Positions 18,801 to 26,382 of a stretch of 34,998 nucleotides of DNA are shown here, in pieces. Source of the stretch: Candidatus Zixiibacteriota bacterium (GTDB lineage: Bacteria; Zixibacteria; MSB-5A5; UBA10806; 4484-95); contig JAGGSN010000143.1 of NCBI GenBank assembly GCA_021159005.1, positions 1-34,998 of the forward strand, given 5' to 3'. Position numbers and translations under genes: made by a program. Every line of letters starts with the position of its first letter. The stretch's first letter is position 1. The notes under the pieces are model-generated. The model was given only the letters and a program-made list of their open reading frames with translations, did no database searches and had not been told where the DNA came from.

Positions 18801-18861
18801 GCCGGGATGCGAAACGGTTGCTGCAGGCAAGATTATTCCTACCGGGATGATTGATAAATAA
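15808..18861 (+). CDS. Secreted C25-family (gingipain-type) cysteine peptidase with dockerin-like C-terminus
   Basis: 1017 residues. Signal peptide at about 1-28 (hydrophobic LFLAVLFVAGFFLIAAP, cleavage near LASA-N). Residues about 30-215 resemble the C25 propeptide. The catalytic region opens at YDFVIITLSSLTS (about 234) and contains DVLLVGHYDDVP, the catalytic His472 in NWAGHGSPTSS and Cys510 in FADACSNSD, with GNPDLGMIAP closing the domain near 615. A beta-sandwich segment and a jelly-roll, galactose-binding-like domain (about 720-895, from WEDNFETDQGW) follow. A dockerin-like domain occupies 903-1000. The enzyme is expected to act outside the cell or on its surface. No type-IX-style C-terminal domain is evident, so the dockerin-like module may be its anchor or sorting signal; this is inference. 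The start has AAAGGAG at good spacing, its own promoter and its own terminator. Confidence 0.85.
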   Translation: MRAFILFLAVLFVAGFFLIAAPFSLASANQLTVSAAISTGTYEITKTEQGDEIYLEDFGYLLIPGKPALPSKIFATAIPPGAKAVDISFDAGEGIILPGKYDISPAPLPRVIGQENPLIYEKEKRQYENNYNAAYNHDDAYPSQIAEMIRTAGYRKYNLVDVRVSPFSYHPLSGKLIYHPDITINVNYRQDSSHSFAAIDYSEQTENIAKEIILNYNEASIWYPQNVSTDKDLYDFVIITLSSLTSSVTPLVNWETAKGKIVRVVTTDWINGNYTGVDLAQKMRNFLIDKYPSGEWGIEDVLLVGHYDDVPMRRIAQDLGYGGPETDYYYAELSLPDSLSWDANRNQQYGEDADLIDFYNEIIVGRIPWSDPATVLHICEKSAAYEQSDDISFKKNILLLGGFFWDNDPNPRTDNAVLMEAKVDQTWMADWTMTRMYEEGYSTYSMDYNLTNSNVVSVWSSGTFAFVNWAGHGSPTSSHIYHGSGEAFISSGNCPQLNDDYPAIIFADACSNSDTDYLNIGQAMLQQGAVGFVGATKVALGCPGWNDSLSGSSQSLDYFFTTSVTSGEYTQGAAHQRALRLMYTYGLWSYNYYEVFEWGALWGNPDLGMIAPVPPPLTVTLPDGVPEYIAPGVPTSIIVRIVEGCESYVSGSGMIYYRFDEGTFQISLLTPLGGDLYEAVLPLASCDDVPEFYFSAEGDSGSVIVNPVSAPDTCYSAEVGTLVIYWEDNFETDQGWTVSGDAVDGHWNRGIPVGGGERGDPPADYDGSGQCCLTDNEYGNSDVDYGTTYLHSPTIDLSEGDGIISYALWYTNNYGENPNQDLFKVWVSNDDGLNWSLAETIGPVSSAGWTEHSFTVGDFVTPTDQIKVRFEASDLDYGSVVEAGIDAFFVKMLECEDLGYAYLPGDANMYNAIWAPTVLGNDVTYLVNFFRGRLTSPPCLLDGFWCSADINGDCQIVGSDVIRLVNYFRGSSDVEYCPDYEPLWLTPDDIPAEMPDGWPGCETVAAGKIIPTGMIDK

Positions 18862-18886
18862 TAATCTCTTGATACTAAAAAAATAC

Positions 18887-18932
18887 ACCGACCCCGTCAT
18901 ATTTGCAGGATACTGGCGAGGTCGGTTTTTTT
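18887..18932 (+). terminator. Terminator after the intact C25 gene
   Basis: ACCGACC at 18887-18893 pairs with GGTCGGT at 18920-18926 and is followed by six further T residues. The stem can extend inward with one mismatch. It lies 25 bases after the stop codon. Confidence 0.7.
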
Positions 18933-18943
18933 CATCGCATGTA

Positions 18944-18967
18944 CTGTCAGGTCACAGTACCTGACAG
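18944..18967. repeat. Palindromic repeat, CTGTC family, copy 2
   Basis: CTGTCAGGT / ACCTGACAG, 9-bp perfect stem, 6-base loop. It is the first of three hairpins packed into about 100 bases. Confidence 0.65.
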
Positions 18968-18991
18968 CATAACGTCAGATAGGCGCACTCC

Positions 18992-19020
18992 GTGGTTGGT
19001 GTACGTCCTCGTGCACCAAC
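18992..19020. repeat. Palindromic repeat, GTTGGTG family, copy 2
   Basis: Identical over 29 bases to 156-184. It is flanked on both sides by CTGTC-family hairpins, giving an order of two repeat families interleaved. Confidence 0.75.
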
Positions 19021-19023
19021 ATA

Positions 19024-19046
19024 CTGTCGGTAGGAGTACCCGACAG
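19024..19046. repeat. Palindromic repeat, CTGTC family, copy 3
   Basis: CTGTCGG (19024-19030) pairs with CCGACAG (19040-19046), leaving a 9-base loop that itself contains a TA/TA pair. Confidence 0.6.
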
Positions 19047-19079
19047 CACAATACAAAACCTGAACAGCCGCAATTACTA

Positions 19080-19108
19080 TTGACATCCTTAATTCGGCAC
19101 ATTACATT
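19080..19108 (+). promoter_or_regulatory. Sigma-70-like promoter for the biotin-protein ligase gene
   Basis: Perfect TTGACA, 17-base spacer, TACATT (four of six), ending about 40 bases upstream of the ATG at 19150. Confidence 0.6.
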
Positions 19109-19149
19109 CAAATCTTAAAGTACTGCAAAAATCGGTACAGTAGAAAATT

Positions 19150-20085
19150 ATGAAAGTTTACACCGACAATACCGCTTTCGCTGACCAAATCCTCCCAACC
19201 GAGTCTCGTCATTGGTTTGCCTCCAAATCGACATTAAAAAACAATATCAAATCGCTTGCAGAATACTTATTCCGGGATAAATCATTTCAGGAATCAGATA
19301 TCAATTCGCAATTGTTATGGAAACAGATGTTTATTGTTGAATCCGCATCGCGGTCCCAATATGATATATTAATTGACCTGTCTCAAAAAAATATTCGGCT
19401 TGAACATGGAATATTATGCTTAGCAGGCAGGGGACAGGATTTTCACGGCTTTAGAGACCGTCACTGGGAAGCCCCAGCTGGAAATATCTACCTCTCTGCT
19501 TATTATTCGCCCTGCCAGCCGGTTGAAAATTTTGGCGCTGGTTTTATGGTTTTGACTGCTGTTTCGGTGATTGATACATTAGATTGCATTCCTGAAATTC
19601 AAGGCAAAGCGATGATTAAATGGGTAAACGATATTTTTATCGATAATTCTAAAATATGCGGCGTTTTGGCCTACACTCAGGCTGAGGGGAAAAAAGTTGC
19701 CGGAGTAATATTAGGTATCGGCCTAAATGTGAAAACCACGCCTGAAGTTAAAGCCAATCCGTTTGTGCCAAAAACTGCTTCATTGGTTGATTTTTGCCCA
19801 AATAGGGAATATTGCAGCCGGCAATATATACTGGGAAAGCTAATGGAATCGCTTGATAACAACTACCGCCTTTTGATTAATGGCGGCTATAAAACATTGC
19901 TCGAACGCTATCGTCAACGATCGCTGGCTATTGGCCGCAAAGTTGATGTTTGCTTAGATGTCCCGAGTCCTGATATAAAGATAATCGCTAACGGCAGGGT
20001 AACCGGTATCGGCGACAATTTGGAGCTTTATATTGAGGATTTTGATCGGCCGGTTGTTCGGGGAAGACTAATATTGAAAAATTAA
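19150..20085 (+). CDS. Atypical biotin-protein ligase (BirA-like catalytic domain)
   Basis: 311 residues. The enzyme class activates biotin with ATP and attaches it to the lysine of a carboxylase carrier domain. The recognisable parts are the glycine-rich biotinyl-AMP loop at about 92-106 (GRGQDFHGFRDRHW), APAGNIYLS after it, MIKWVNDIFIDNSKICGVL (155-173, including the likely catalytic Lys168) and GVILGIGLNV (185-194). The loop is longer than the usual GRGRxGRxW. There is no N-terminal helix-turn-helix, so it cannot be a BirA-type repressor; the first 85 residues are of unknown fold. The carboxylase it serves is not in the window. A relative acting on lipoate is a less likely alternative because the KWxND motif fits biotin ligases. 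No ribosome site is obvious at the ATG. Confidence 0.75.
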   Translation: MKVYTDNTAFADQILPTESRHWFASKSTLKNNIKSLAEYLFRDKSFQESDINSQLLWKQMFIVESASRSQYDILIDLSQKNIRLEHGILCLAGRGQDFHGFRDRHWEAPAGNIYLSAYYSPCQPVENFGAGFMVLTAVSVIDTLDCIPEIQGKAMIKWVNDIFIDNSKICGVLAYTQAEGKKVAGVILGIGLNVKTTPEVKANPFVPKTASLVDFCPNREYCSRQYILGKLMESLDNNYRLLINGGYKTLLERYRQRSLAIGRKVDVCLDVPSPDIKIIANGRVTGIGDNLELYIEDFDRPVVRGRLILKN

Positions 20086-20149
20086 ATTAGCTCTTGATAA
20101 TTTAAAAATAGTAGCTTATCATGAGTATTGATTTTTGAAAGTAACAAAC

Positions 20150-20170
20150 AACAGCTGCGGCTGTTTTTTT
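20150..20170 (+). terminator. Terminator after the biotin-protein ligase gene
   Basis: AACAGC-TGCG-GCTGTT followed by five further T residues, about 65 bases after the stop. Confidence 0.75.
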
Positions 20171-20281
20171 AAGGACTGATTTATGTCAGCAAGCAGGGAT
20201 ATAATTGCTAACCAATGTTTTATGTTGGAAGTTTATATTTTTATATCTGGTTATATTTGTGTAAATGGCAGTTTGTTGTGC

Positions 20282-20290
20282 TGCTATAAT
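20282..20290 (+). promoter_or_regulatory. Extended -10 promoter for the malic enzyme gene
   Basis: TGCTATAAT gives a perfect -10 with the TG extension, 57 bases before the ATG at 20347. No good -35 box is seen, as is usual for extended -10 promoters. Confidence 0.55.
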
Positions 20291-20346
20291 GGGACAATTT
20301 AGAATCTCTTTTTGGTGAAACAAATTCTAATTTATTTGGAGGAATA

Positions 20347-22626
20347 ATGATAACCAAGGAAGAAGCTTTAAGATATCATAGTAAAGGACGAAAAGGGAAA
20401 ATTGAAGTTAATTCCACTAAACCATGTGTGACCCAGCTGGATTTATCTTTGGCTTATACGCCCGGAGTGGCCGAGCCTTGCTTGGTGATAAAAAAAGATC
20501 CTGATAAGGTTTTTGAGTATACCGCCAAAGCTAATTTGGTAGCCGTAGTTACAAATGGTACAGCTGTGTTAGGTCTTGGCAATATAGGTCCGCTTGCCGG
20601 TAAACCGGTTATGGAGGGAAAAGGTGTTCTGTTTAAAAGATTTGCCGATGTGGATGTTTTTGATATAGAACTTGATGTTACAGACCCGGAAGAGTTTATC
20701 AATATTGTAAAGAGATTAGAGCCGACTTTTGGCGGTATTAACCTGGAAGATATCAAGGCTCCTGAGTGTTTTCAGATTGAGCAGGCTTTAAAAGAATTGA
20801 TGGATATTCCGGTCTTTCATGATGACCAACATGGAACAGCGATAATTTCGGGTGCGGCTCTTATCAATAGCTGTGAAGTTACCGGCAAAGATGTTGGCAG
20901 TATAAAAGTAGTATTTAACGGTGCTGGCGCTGCTGGAATTGCATGTGCCAAACATTATGTTAATCTTGGAGTTAAGCGCGAAAATATCGTCATTTGTGAT
21001 TCAAAAGGTGTTATTTATAAAGGCAGACCGAAGGGAATGAATAAATATAAGGAGGAGTTTGCTTCAGATACCGATGCTCGAACTCTTGGGGATGCCTTAA
21101 ATGGTGCCGATGTATTTTGCGGCGTTTCGGTAGCTAATGTAGTCAGTCAGGATATGGTTCGTTCGATGGCTAAATCGCCGATGATTTTTGCTATGGCTAA
21201 TCCTGATCCTGAAATTACTTATCCTGAAGCTAAAGCGGCGCGGGATGATGTAATCATGGCTACAGGCCGTTCCGATTACCCCAATCAGGTTAATAACGTC
21301 CTTGGTTTTCCATTTATTTTCCGAGGCGCTTTAGATGTGAGAGCTACTAAGATTAACGAGGAAATGAAAATTGCGGCCACAAAAGCTCTGGCAAACCTTG
21401 CTAAAGAACCTGTTCCCGAATCCGTTAAAGTTGCTTATGGAGGAGTATCGCTAAATTTCGGTAAGGACTATATTATTCCCAAACCTTTCGATCCGCGAGT
21501 GTTATTGTGGGAATCAAAAGCTGTAGCTGAAGCGGCTATGAAAACAGGCGTTGCTCGACATCAAATAGACCCTGACAAGTATTTGATGAGACTTGAATCG
21601 CTTCTCGGACGTTCACGGGCTGTGATGCGCACAGTTATTAATTACAGCCGCAAGCAGACTAAGCGAATTGTTTTCCCTGAAGGCGAAAACAAAAAAATAC
21701 TCTATGCGGCGAAAAGCATTTATAAAGATAAAATTGGTATTCCTATTCTATTAGGAGATATCGATCTTATTAATGAGCGCGCCCGCAGTCTTGGAATTGA
21801 TCTTGAGGGAGTTGAACTTATCGATCCTAAACGTTCTGACTCCTCGAAAAAATATGCAGAAAAACTCCACCAACTCTGCCGCCGACAAGGAATGACAGAA
21901 CTTGATTCATTGATTGACCCAATATACTTTGGTTTAATGATGCTGCATCAGGGCGATGCGGATGCTTTTGTGGCAGGGGCTACCAAACATTATCCCGATG
22001 TTTTAAGGCCTGTATTGCAGGTTTTCCCCAAAAAAAACCATAATGACCGTATTGCAGCTATGAGCCTTATGCTGCTTAAAGATAAAGTGTATTTCTTTGC
22101 CGATACTGCTGTTAACATTAAACCGTCTCCCGAACAAATTGCTGATATTGCTGTTGTTTGCGCGCATCAGGTTCGTTTGCTCGGTATTAATCCGAGGGTC
22201 GCTTTGCTTTCTTACAGCAACTTCGGCTCAGCTAAAGGTAAACTTTCAACTAAAATGCAAAAAGCGGTACAGCTGATTCATGAAATTGATCCAGATTTGG
22301 AAGTTGACGGCGAGATGCAGGCTGATACCGCGGTTGATGCTGATATTCTGAAAAAAACATATCCGTTTTCTGATTTGAAAAAACCGGCGAATGTGCTTAT
22401 ATTCCCCGACTTGCAATCTGGAAATATTGCCTATAAATTGGTTCAACGATTGGGTGGCGCCGAGATTATCGGTCCCCTTATTTTAGGTTTGGAAAAACCG
22501 ATTCAGCTTCTGCAGGTTGGTTCATATACTGTACGTGATATTATCCATCTGGCAGCTTATGCCGCTATGGAAGCTCAAGGTGTGTTCCAAAAAGAACTTT
22601 TTGACTCTGCCGTCATAGATGAATAG
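20347..22626 (+). CDS. maeB: Malic enzyme with C-terminal phosphotransacetylase-like domain (MaeB type)
   Basis: 759 residues, typical of the MaeB fusion. It oxidatively decarboxylates malate to pyruvate, usually with NADP. The N-terminal catalytic part has Tyr37 ([13 protein letters not shown]), Lys92 ([12 protein letters not shown]), the metal-site region [11 protein letters not shown] with Glu134/Asp135, and [11 protein letters not shown] (155-164). The Rossmann nucleotide loop is [17 protein letters not shown]. From about 430 to the end the chain matches the phosphate acetyl/butyryltransferase fold ([29 protein letters not shown]). In MaeB enzymes this domain is usually regulatory, sensing acetyl-CoA, rather than catalytic. 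The ATG follows GGAGG at good spacing. It is monocistronic, with its own promoter upstream and a terminator downstream. Confidence 0.93.
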   Translation: MITKEEALRYHSKGRKGKIEVNSTKPCVTQLDLSLAYTPGVAEPCLVIKKDPDKVFEYTAKANLVAVVTNGTAVLGLGNIGPLAGKPVMEGKGVLFKRFADVDVFDIELDVTDPEEFINIVKRLEPTFGGINLEDIKAPECFQIEQALKELMDIPVFHDDQHGTAIISGAALINSCEVTGKDVGSIKVVFNGAGAAGIACAKHYVNLGVKRENIVICDSKGVIYKGRPKGMNKYKEEFASDTDARTLGDALNGADVFCGVSVANVVSQDMVRSMAKSPMIFAMANPDPEITYPEAKAARDDVIMATGRSDYPNQVNNVLGFPFIFRGALDVRATKINEEMKIAATKALANLAKEPVPESVKVAYGGVSLNFGKDYIIPKPFDPRVLLWESKAVAEAAMKTGVARHQIDPDKYLMRLESLLGRSRAVMRTVINYSRKQTKRIVFPEGENKKILYAAKSIYKDKIGIPILLGDIDLINERARSLGIDLEGVELIDPKRSDSSKKYAEKLHQLCRRQGMTELDSLIDPIYFGLMMLHQGDADAFVAGATKHYPDVLRPVLQVFPKKNHNDRIAAMSLMLLKDKVYFFADTAVNIKPSPEQIADIAVVCAHQVRLLGINPRVALLSYSNFGSAKGKLSTKMQKAVQLIHEIDPDLEVDGEMQADTAVDADILKKTYPFSDLKKPANVLIFPDLQSGNIAYKLVQRLGGAEIIGPLILGLEKPIQLLQVGSYTVRDIIHLAAYAAMEAQGVFQKELFDSAVIDE

Positions 22627-22751
22627 AGGCAAGGCCGTTTGACTTTACAACATTTAAAAGCGCGTCGGTTGACCAATGTAATTGAATCGGGAATTACGGC
22701 TGGCTGGATAGGATTTTCAGATAACTTTTAAATGTACGCGATGTGCTATTT

Positions 22752-22784
22752 ATATGCTGTCAGAAGCTGTTTCTGACAGCATAT
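22752..22784. repeat. Palindromic repeat, CTGTC family, copy 4
   Basis: TATGCTGTCAGAA-type arms give a perfect 14-bp stem around a 5-base loop, the longest stem of the family here. It is followed at 22789 by GACTGTTAACAA, a string also present at 2261-2272. Confidence 0.7.
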
Positions 22785-22880
22785 TCGGACTGTTAACAAG
22801 GCCTACCCCGCCTGGCTTACGGAGTAGTTTATTTAAATAGGGGCTAATAATTTTCGATTATCAATATAACCACTTAATAG

Positions 22881-22906
22881 TCGGAGCTTTTCAGCTCCGA
22901 TTTTTT
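22881..22906 (+). terminator. Rho-independent terminator upstream of the yajC operon
   Basis: TCGGAGCT-TTTC-AGCTCCGA then six T residues. An 8-bp perfect stem. It insulates the maeB transcript from the operon that follows. Confidence 0.85.
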
Positions 22907-23060
22907 CGTGGCGTTTAAATAATTTTCAAGCAACTCCGGCAATTTTAACCTTGTTTTAAAAAGAGACTTAGAGTATATTGATAAATCTATAATAGAAACT
23001 TAGCAGTTGACGTATATCCGTATGCGCCAACGGAAATTAATAAGGAGGAATGTAATTTTG

Positions 23061-23366
23061 ATGCAGTTTTTAGCAATGGCTCAATCAAGCGGCGGTGGAG
23101 GAGGCAATCCGTTAATTGCCTTAGCCCCGTTTATCCTGATTTTCGTGATTTTTTACTTTTTCATGATTCGCCCCCAGCAAAAAAAGCAGAAACAAACTAA
23201 AGAAATGCTGGCATCCATTAAAAAAGGCGATAAAGTTGTTACCAATAGCGGGATGTTTGGCATTATTTGGGGGATTGACGACAAAGAAAATAAAGTTGTC
23301 GTAAAATTTGGCGATGATTTAAAAATCGAGTTTCTTAAAAGCTCAATAGCAGGCAAGGTAGAATAA
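23061..23366 (+). CDS. yajC: Sec translocase accessory subunit YajC
   Basis: 101 residues, normal for YajC. After a short N-terminus with a glycine run (SSGGGGGNP) there is a single membrane helix (LIALAPFILIFVIFYFFMI) and the diagnostic RPQQKKQK at its cytoplasmic end. A small soluble domain follows with KGDKVVTNSGMFGIIWGI. YajC associates with SecDF in the inner membrane; secD and secF are not next to it here. An 18-residue upstream extension is open to 23007, but the GGAGG site at 23044-23048 favours ATG 23061, or TTG 23058 directly before it. It is the first gene of the large operon, four bases before def. Confidence 0.93.
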   Translation: MQFLAMAQSSGGGGGNPLIALAPFILIFVIFYFFMIRPQQKKQKQTKEMLASIKKGDKVVTNSGMFGIIWGIDDKENKVVVKFGDDLKIEFLKSSIAGKVE

Positions 23367-23370
23367 AATC

Positions 23371-23886
23371 GTGACTAAAATTCTCCCAATAAATATTTAT
23401 GGCGATGAAATCCTCCGTAAAACATCGGAGAAAATTGACAACATTGATGGCAAATTAGTTGATTTGCTTAAATCGACCATACTTACTATGAAAAAAGGCA
23501 AGGGTCTCGGTTTGGCGGCAAATCAGGTCGGCATCAACAAATGCTTTTATGCTATCGACTTATCCTATTTCGATGTTGTCAAAGAGCCTATTGTTATAAT
23601 CAACCCTGAAATCGTCGAGGTTTCCGGCTCTGAAATCGGCGAAGAGGGCTGTCTATCGTTTCCGGGATTGTTTATTGATGTTGAACGTTCGGAAAAAGCC
23701 ACAGTTGCCGGCTTGGATATTGACGGCAATGAATTTATCCTTGAGGGTAAGGGATTGCTGGCGCGCGCGCTGCTCCATGAATTAGACCATCTTAACGGCA
23801 AATTATTTATTGACCGAATATCGAAATTAAAACGAGGACTATTAAAAGGTAAGCTCAAAAGAATCAAGGCTGGTGAGAAAGTTTAA
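23371..23886 (+). CDS. def: Peptide deformylase
   Basis: 171 residues. Removes the formyl group from new proteins. All three family motifs are intact: GLGLAANQVG (45-54), EEGCLSFPG with metal ligand Cys94, and HELDH (136-140) with both His ligands and the catalytic Glu137. The C-terminal tail is short and basic. The start is GTG, four bases after the yajC stop. The stop codon overlaps the fmt start by one base (TAATG), so def and fmt are translationally coupled, in line with their opposite roles on the same formyl group. Confidence 0.95.
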   Translation: MTKILPINIYGDEILRKTSEKIDNIDGKLVDLLKSTILTMKKGKGLGLAANQVGINKCFYAIDLSYFDVVKEPIVIINPEIVEVSGSEIGEEGCLSFPGLFIDVERSEKATVAGLDIDGNEFILEGKGLLARALLHELDHLNGKLFIDRISKLKRGLLKGKLKRIKAGEKV

Positions 23887-24824
23887 TGCGTCTTGTTTTT
23901 ATGGGAACTCCCAAATTTGCTGTTGAATCGCTAAAACGGCTTAATTCATCAAAGCATGAAATGCTCGCTGTTGTTACCTCGCCGGATAAACCCAGAGGAC
24001 GGGGGCGAAAAGTAAGCCCTACTGCTGTAAAAAAGCAGGCTATAGAAATGGGATTGCCTTTATTACAGCCTGACAATTTAAAAGATGATAAATTTATTTC
24101 AGAACTTAAACAGATTAACCCGGATTTAATAACGGTTGCGGCATTCAGGATATTGCCGGAGGTTGTGTACGGCTTGCCCCGATATGGGTCAATAAATATT
24201 CATGCCTCGCTTTTGCCCGCCTATAGAGGAGCAGCGCCTATTAATTGGGCGCTTATCAACGGCGAGGAAAAAACCGGACTGACAACCTTTTTCCTTAAAA
24301 AGCAGGTGGATACAGGTGATATTCTTCTTCAGCGCGAGGTTGCAATAACCCCTGATGATGATTTCGAAAGCCTGCATGCTAAAATGATGATAGAAGGCGC
24401 AAAATTATTGCTTGATACGGTCAATGGCATTGAGGATGATAGCCTTAAGCCGTATCCTCAAGGCAATCAACAGGCAATAAAAGCGCCCAAATTAACACCC
24501 GAAACCGGTCTTATTGACTGGAATCAACCGGCGTATAAAATAAGAAACCTGATTCGAGGGTTGTCGCCTTATCCCGGCGCTTACTGTTTTTGGAATCAGA
24601 AAAAATTGACTATTTTAGAAGTAGAAATAATTGCTAAAAACACCGATTACAATACAGGCGAAGTGATAGAGTCAAATCCGAAGAAGGGGTTTGTAATCGC
24701 CTGCAGCGAGGATGCTTTATTTATAACAAGATTAAAACCACAGGGCAAAAAAGCGTTGGGTTCAGCCGAATTCGTACGAGGATATCATGTCAAAGCAGCA
24801 GACAGATTTACCAACCAGCGGTAA
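23886..24824 (+). CDS. fmt: Methionyl-tRNA formyltransferase
   Basis: 312 residues, normal length. Transfers a formyl group from 10-formyl-tetrahydrofolate to initiator Met-tRNA. The catalytic residues Asn104, His106 and Asp142 are seen in INIHASLLPAYRG and VDTGDILLQ. The C-terminal domain (KIRNLIRGLSPYPGAY) is the tRNA-binding OB-type part. The last 38 bases overlap the start of the rng gene in a different frame. Confidence 0.95.
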   Translation: MRLVFMGTPKFAVESLKRLNSSKHEMLAVVTSPDKPRGRGRKVSPTAVKKQAIEMGLPLLQPDNLKDDKFISELKQINPDLITVAAFRILPEVVYGLPRYGSINIHASLLPAYRGAAPINWALINGEEKTGLTTFFLKKQVDTGDILLQREVAITPDDDFESLHAKMMIEGAKLLLDTVNGIEDDSLKPYPQGNQQAIKAPKLTPETGLIDWNQPAYKIRNLIRGLSPYPGAYCFWNQKKLTILEVEIIAKNTDYNTGEVIESNPKKGFVIACSEDALFITRLKPQGKKALGSAEFVRGYHVKAADRFTNQR

Positions 24825-26373
24825 ATTAATAAAAGAAATATTCGTAAACGAAACAGAACATGAAACTCGTATAGCTATCAAAGAGAACAATAAACTGGTT
24901 GAACTTTTTATCGAACGGCCGGAACATGAAAGACTGGTTGGCGATATTTATAAGGGACGAGTAACCTCTATCCTGCCCGGCATTCAAGCGGGATTTGTTG
25001 ATATTGGCATAGAAAAAGCCGCCTTCCTTCATTTATCCGACATGTCCGACCATAAAGGCGAATCGAGTATATTATCCGATCTTGATTTCTTCGATGAGGA
25101 TGGCGTGGAAATGCCTTCCCGCTCCAAACATCGAAGAAATATGTCCATAACAGAAGTCTTGAAAAAAGACCAGGAATTGCTGGTTCAGGTAATCAAGGAG
25201 CCAATTGCCAATAAAGGCTCACGTATTACAACAGAGATATCTTTGCCCGGACGATATATAGTACTTATTCCTGGCGCCCATCATATTGGCGTATCCAGAA
25301 AAATTTCCTCATATGCCGAAAAAAGGCGTTTAAAGAAAATTGCCGAAGAATTCCTGCCGGAAAACTTCGGGATGATTATCAGGACTGTTGCCGAGGGTAG
25401 AAACCGTAAGGATTTTGCCGCCGACATCAAGCTTTTGACCAAGCTCTGGAAAAAGATGAAAAAACGCGTTGATAGCGCCAAAGCTCCAGCTTTAGTTCAT
25501 AAAGATATTGAAATGACCACTGGTATTATCAGAGACCTTTTTACGCCTGATGTGAATAGGGTTGTAATTGACAATAAAAAGAAATATAAGAAATTCCTGT
25601 CATACTTGCGGGAAGTGGCTCCTCAGCTTAAAGACAGAGTGGAATTATATTCCGGCGATAAGCCGTTGTTTGATTATACGAATATCGAAAACGAAATAGA
25701 AAAGATGTTTAATCGCAAATACTGGCTCAGAAAGGGTGGCTCTATCGTTATTGATCAAACGGAAGCTTTGGTTACAATTGATGTTAACACCGGACGCTTT
25801 AAGGGCAAAAAAGCCGAGGATGCCATTTTCCAGACTAATATCGAGGCGGCGCAAGAAATTGCCCGTCAAATAAGGCTTAAGGATATTGGCGGCATACTCA
25901 TTATCGATTTTATAGATATGGAAAAAAGAGATAATCGCCGCAGAGTATTTGAAGAGTTTAAAAATGCTCTGAAAAATGACCGTTCACAGACTTATATTTC
26001 ATCTATTTCCGACTTGGGCTTGATTGAAATGACTCGCCACCGCATTCGACCCTCGCTTATGCAGACATTGTCTGACCCCTGCCCGGTTTGTTCCGGTGCG
26101 GGACGCGTATTATCTAAAGAATCGATGGCTATAAAGATTGAACGCTGGTTTAAGAGAGCTTCAGCAGATAGAGGCAAAGCCCACTATCAACTAATAGCCT
26201 CTCCTCAGATTATTGAACTGTTAACAGAGAATGGCGCTAATAGAATTGAGGAAATAGAACGTCGGCAAAAGATTATGATCGATATTATTAGGGATACGGC
26301 TCTCCACCCCGAGGAATTTCATGTAATCGATGTAAAAAACGAAACTGATGTAACTGAAAAATATATGATGTAA
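24787..26373 (+). CDS. rng: Ribonuclease E/G family endoribonuclease
   Basis: 528 residues, closer to RNase G in length, with no long RNase E scaffold tail. It processes rRNA precursors and mRNA. The S1 RNA-binding domain (GDIYKGRVTSILPGIQAGFVDIG, about 52-140) carries an acidic then basic insertion at about 88-120. The catalytic magnesium aspartates are Asp332 (TIDVNTG) and Asp374 (IIDFIDM). The zinc-link Cys432 and Cys435 are in PCPVCSGAGR. The ATG at 24787 has GAGG upstream and lies inside the end of fmt; a 38-base overlap is long but the N-terminal residues up to the S1 domain are consistent with the family. Position before rplU is a common bacterial order. Confidence 0.93.
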   Translation: MSKQQTDLPTSGKLIKEIFVNETEHETRIAIKENNKLVELFIERPEHERLVGDIYKGRVTSILPGIQAGFVDIGIEKAAFLHLSDMSDHKGESSILSDLDFFDEDGVEMPSRSKHRRNMSITEVLKKDQELLVQVIKEPIANKGSRITTEISLPGRYIVLIPGAHHIGVSRKISSYAEKRRLKKIAEEFLPENFGMIIRTVAEGRNRKDFAADIKLLTKLWKKMKKRVDSAKAPALVHKDIEMTTGIIRDLFTPDVNRVVIDNKKKYKKFLSYLREVAPQLKDRVELYSGDKPLFDYTNIENEIEKMFNRKYWLRKGGSIVIDQTEALVTIDVNTGRFKGKKAEDAIFQTNIEAAQEIARQIRLKDIGGILIIDFIDMEKRDNRRRVFEEFKNALKNDRSQTYISSISDLGLIEMTRHRIRPSLMQTLSDPCPVCSGAGRVLSKESMAIKIERWFKRASADRGKAHYQLIASPQIIELLTENGANRIEEIERRQKIMIDIIRDTALHPEEFHVIDVKNETDVTEKYMM

Positions 26374-26382
26374 GGAAGCTAT

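Larger units (their letters stand above)
22627..23060. other. Gap between maeB and yajC with repeat and terminator
   Basis: No credible gene; a 30-codon frame at 22640-22732 has no start signals. It holds the CTGTC hairpin at 22752-22784 and the terminator at 22881-22906. The yajC ribosome site (AAGGAGG) is at 23042-23048. A promoter must lie between the terminator and yajC but none is clear. Confidence 0.5.

Noticed and set aside
22640-22732. Thirty-residue open frame starting at TTG after maeB
   Set aside because: No ribosome site, no family resemblance, and flanked by a repeat.
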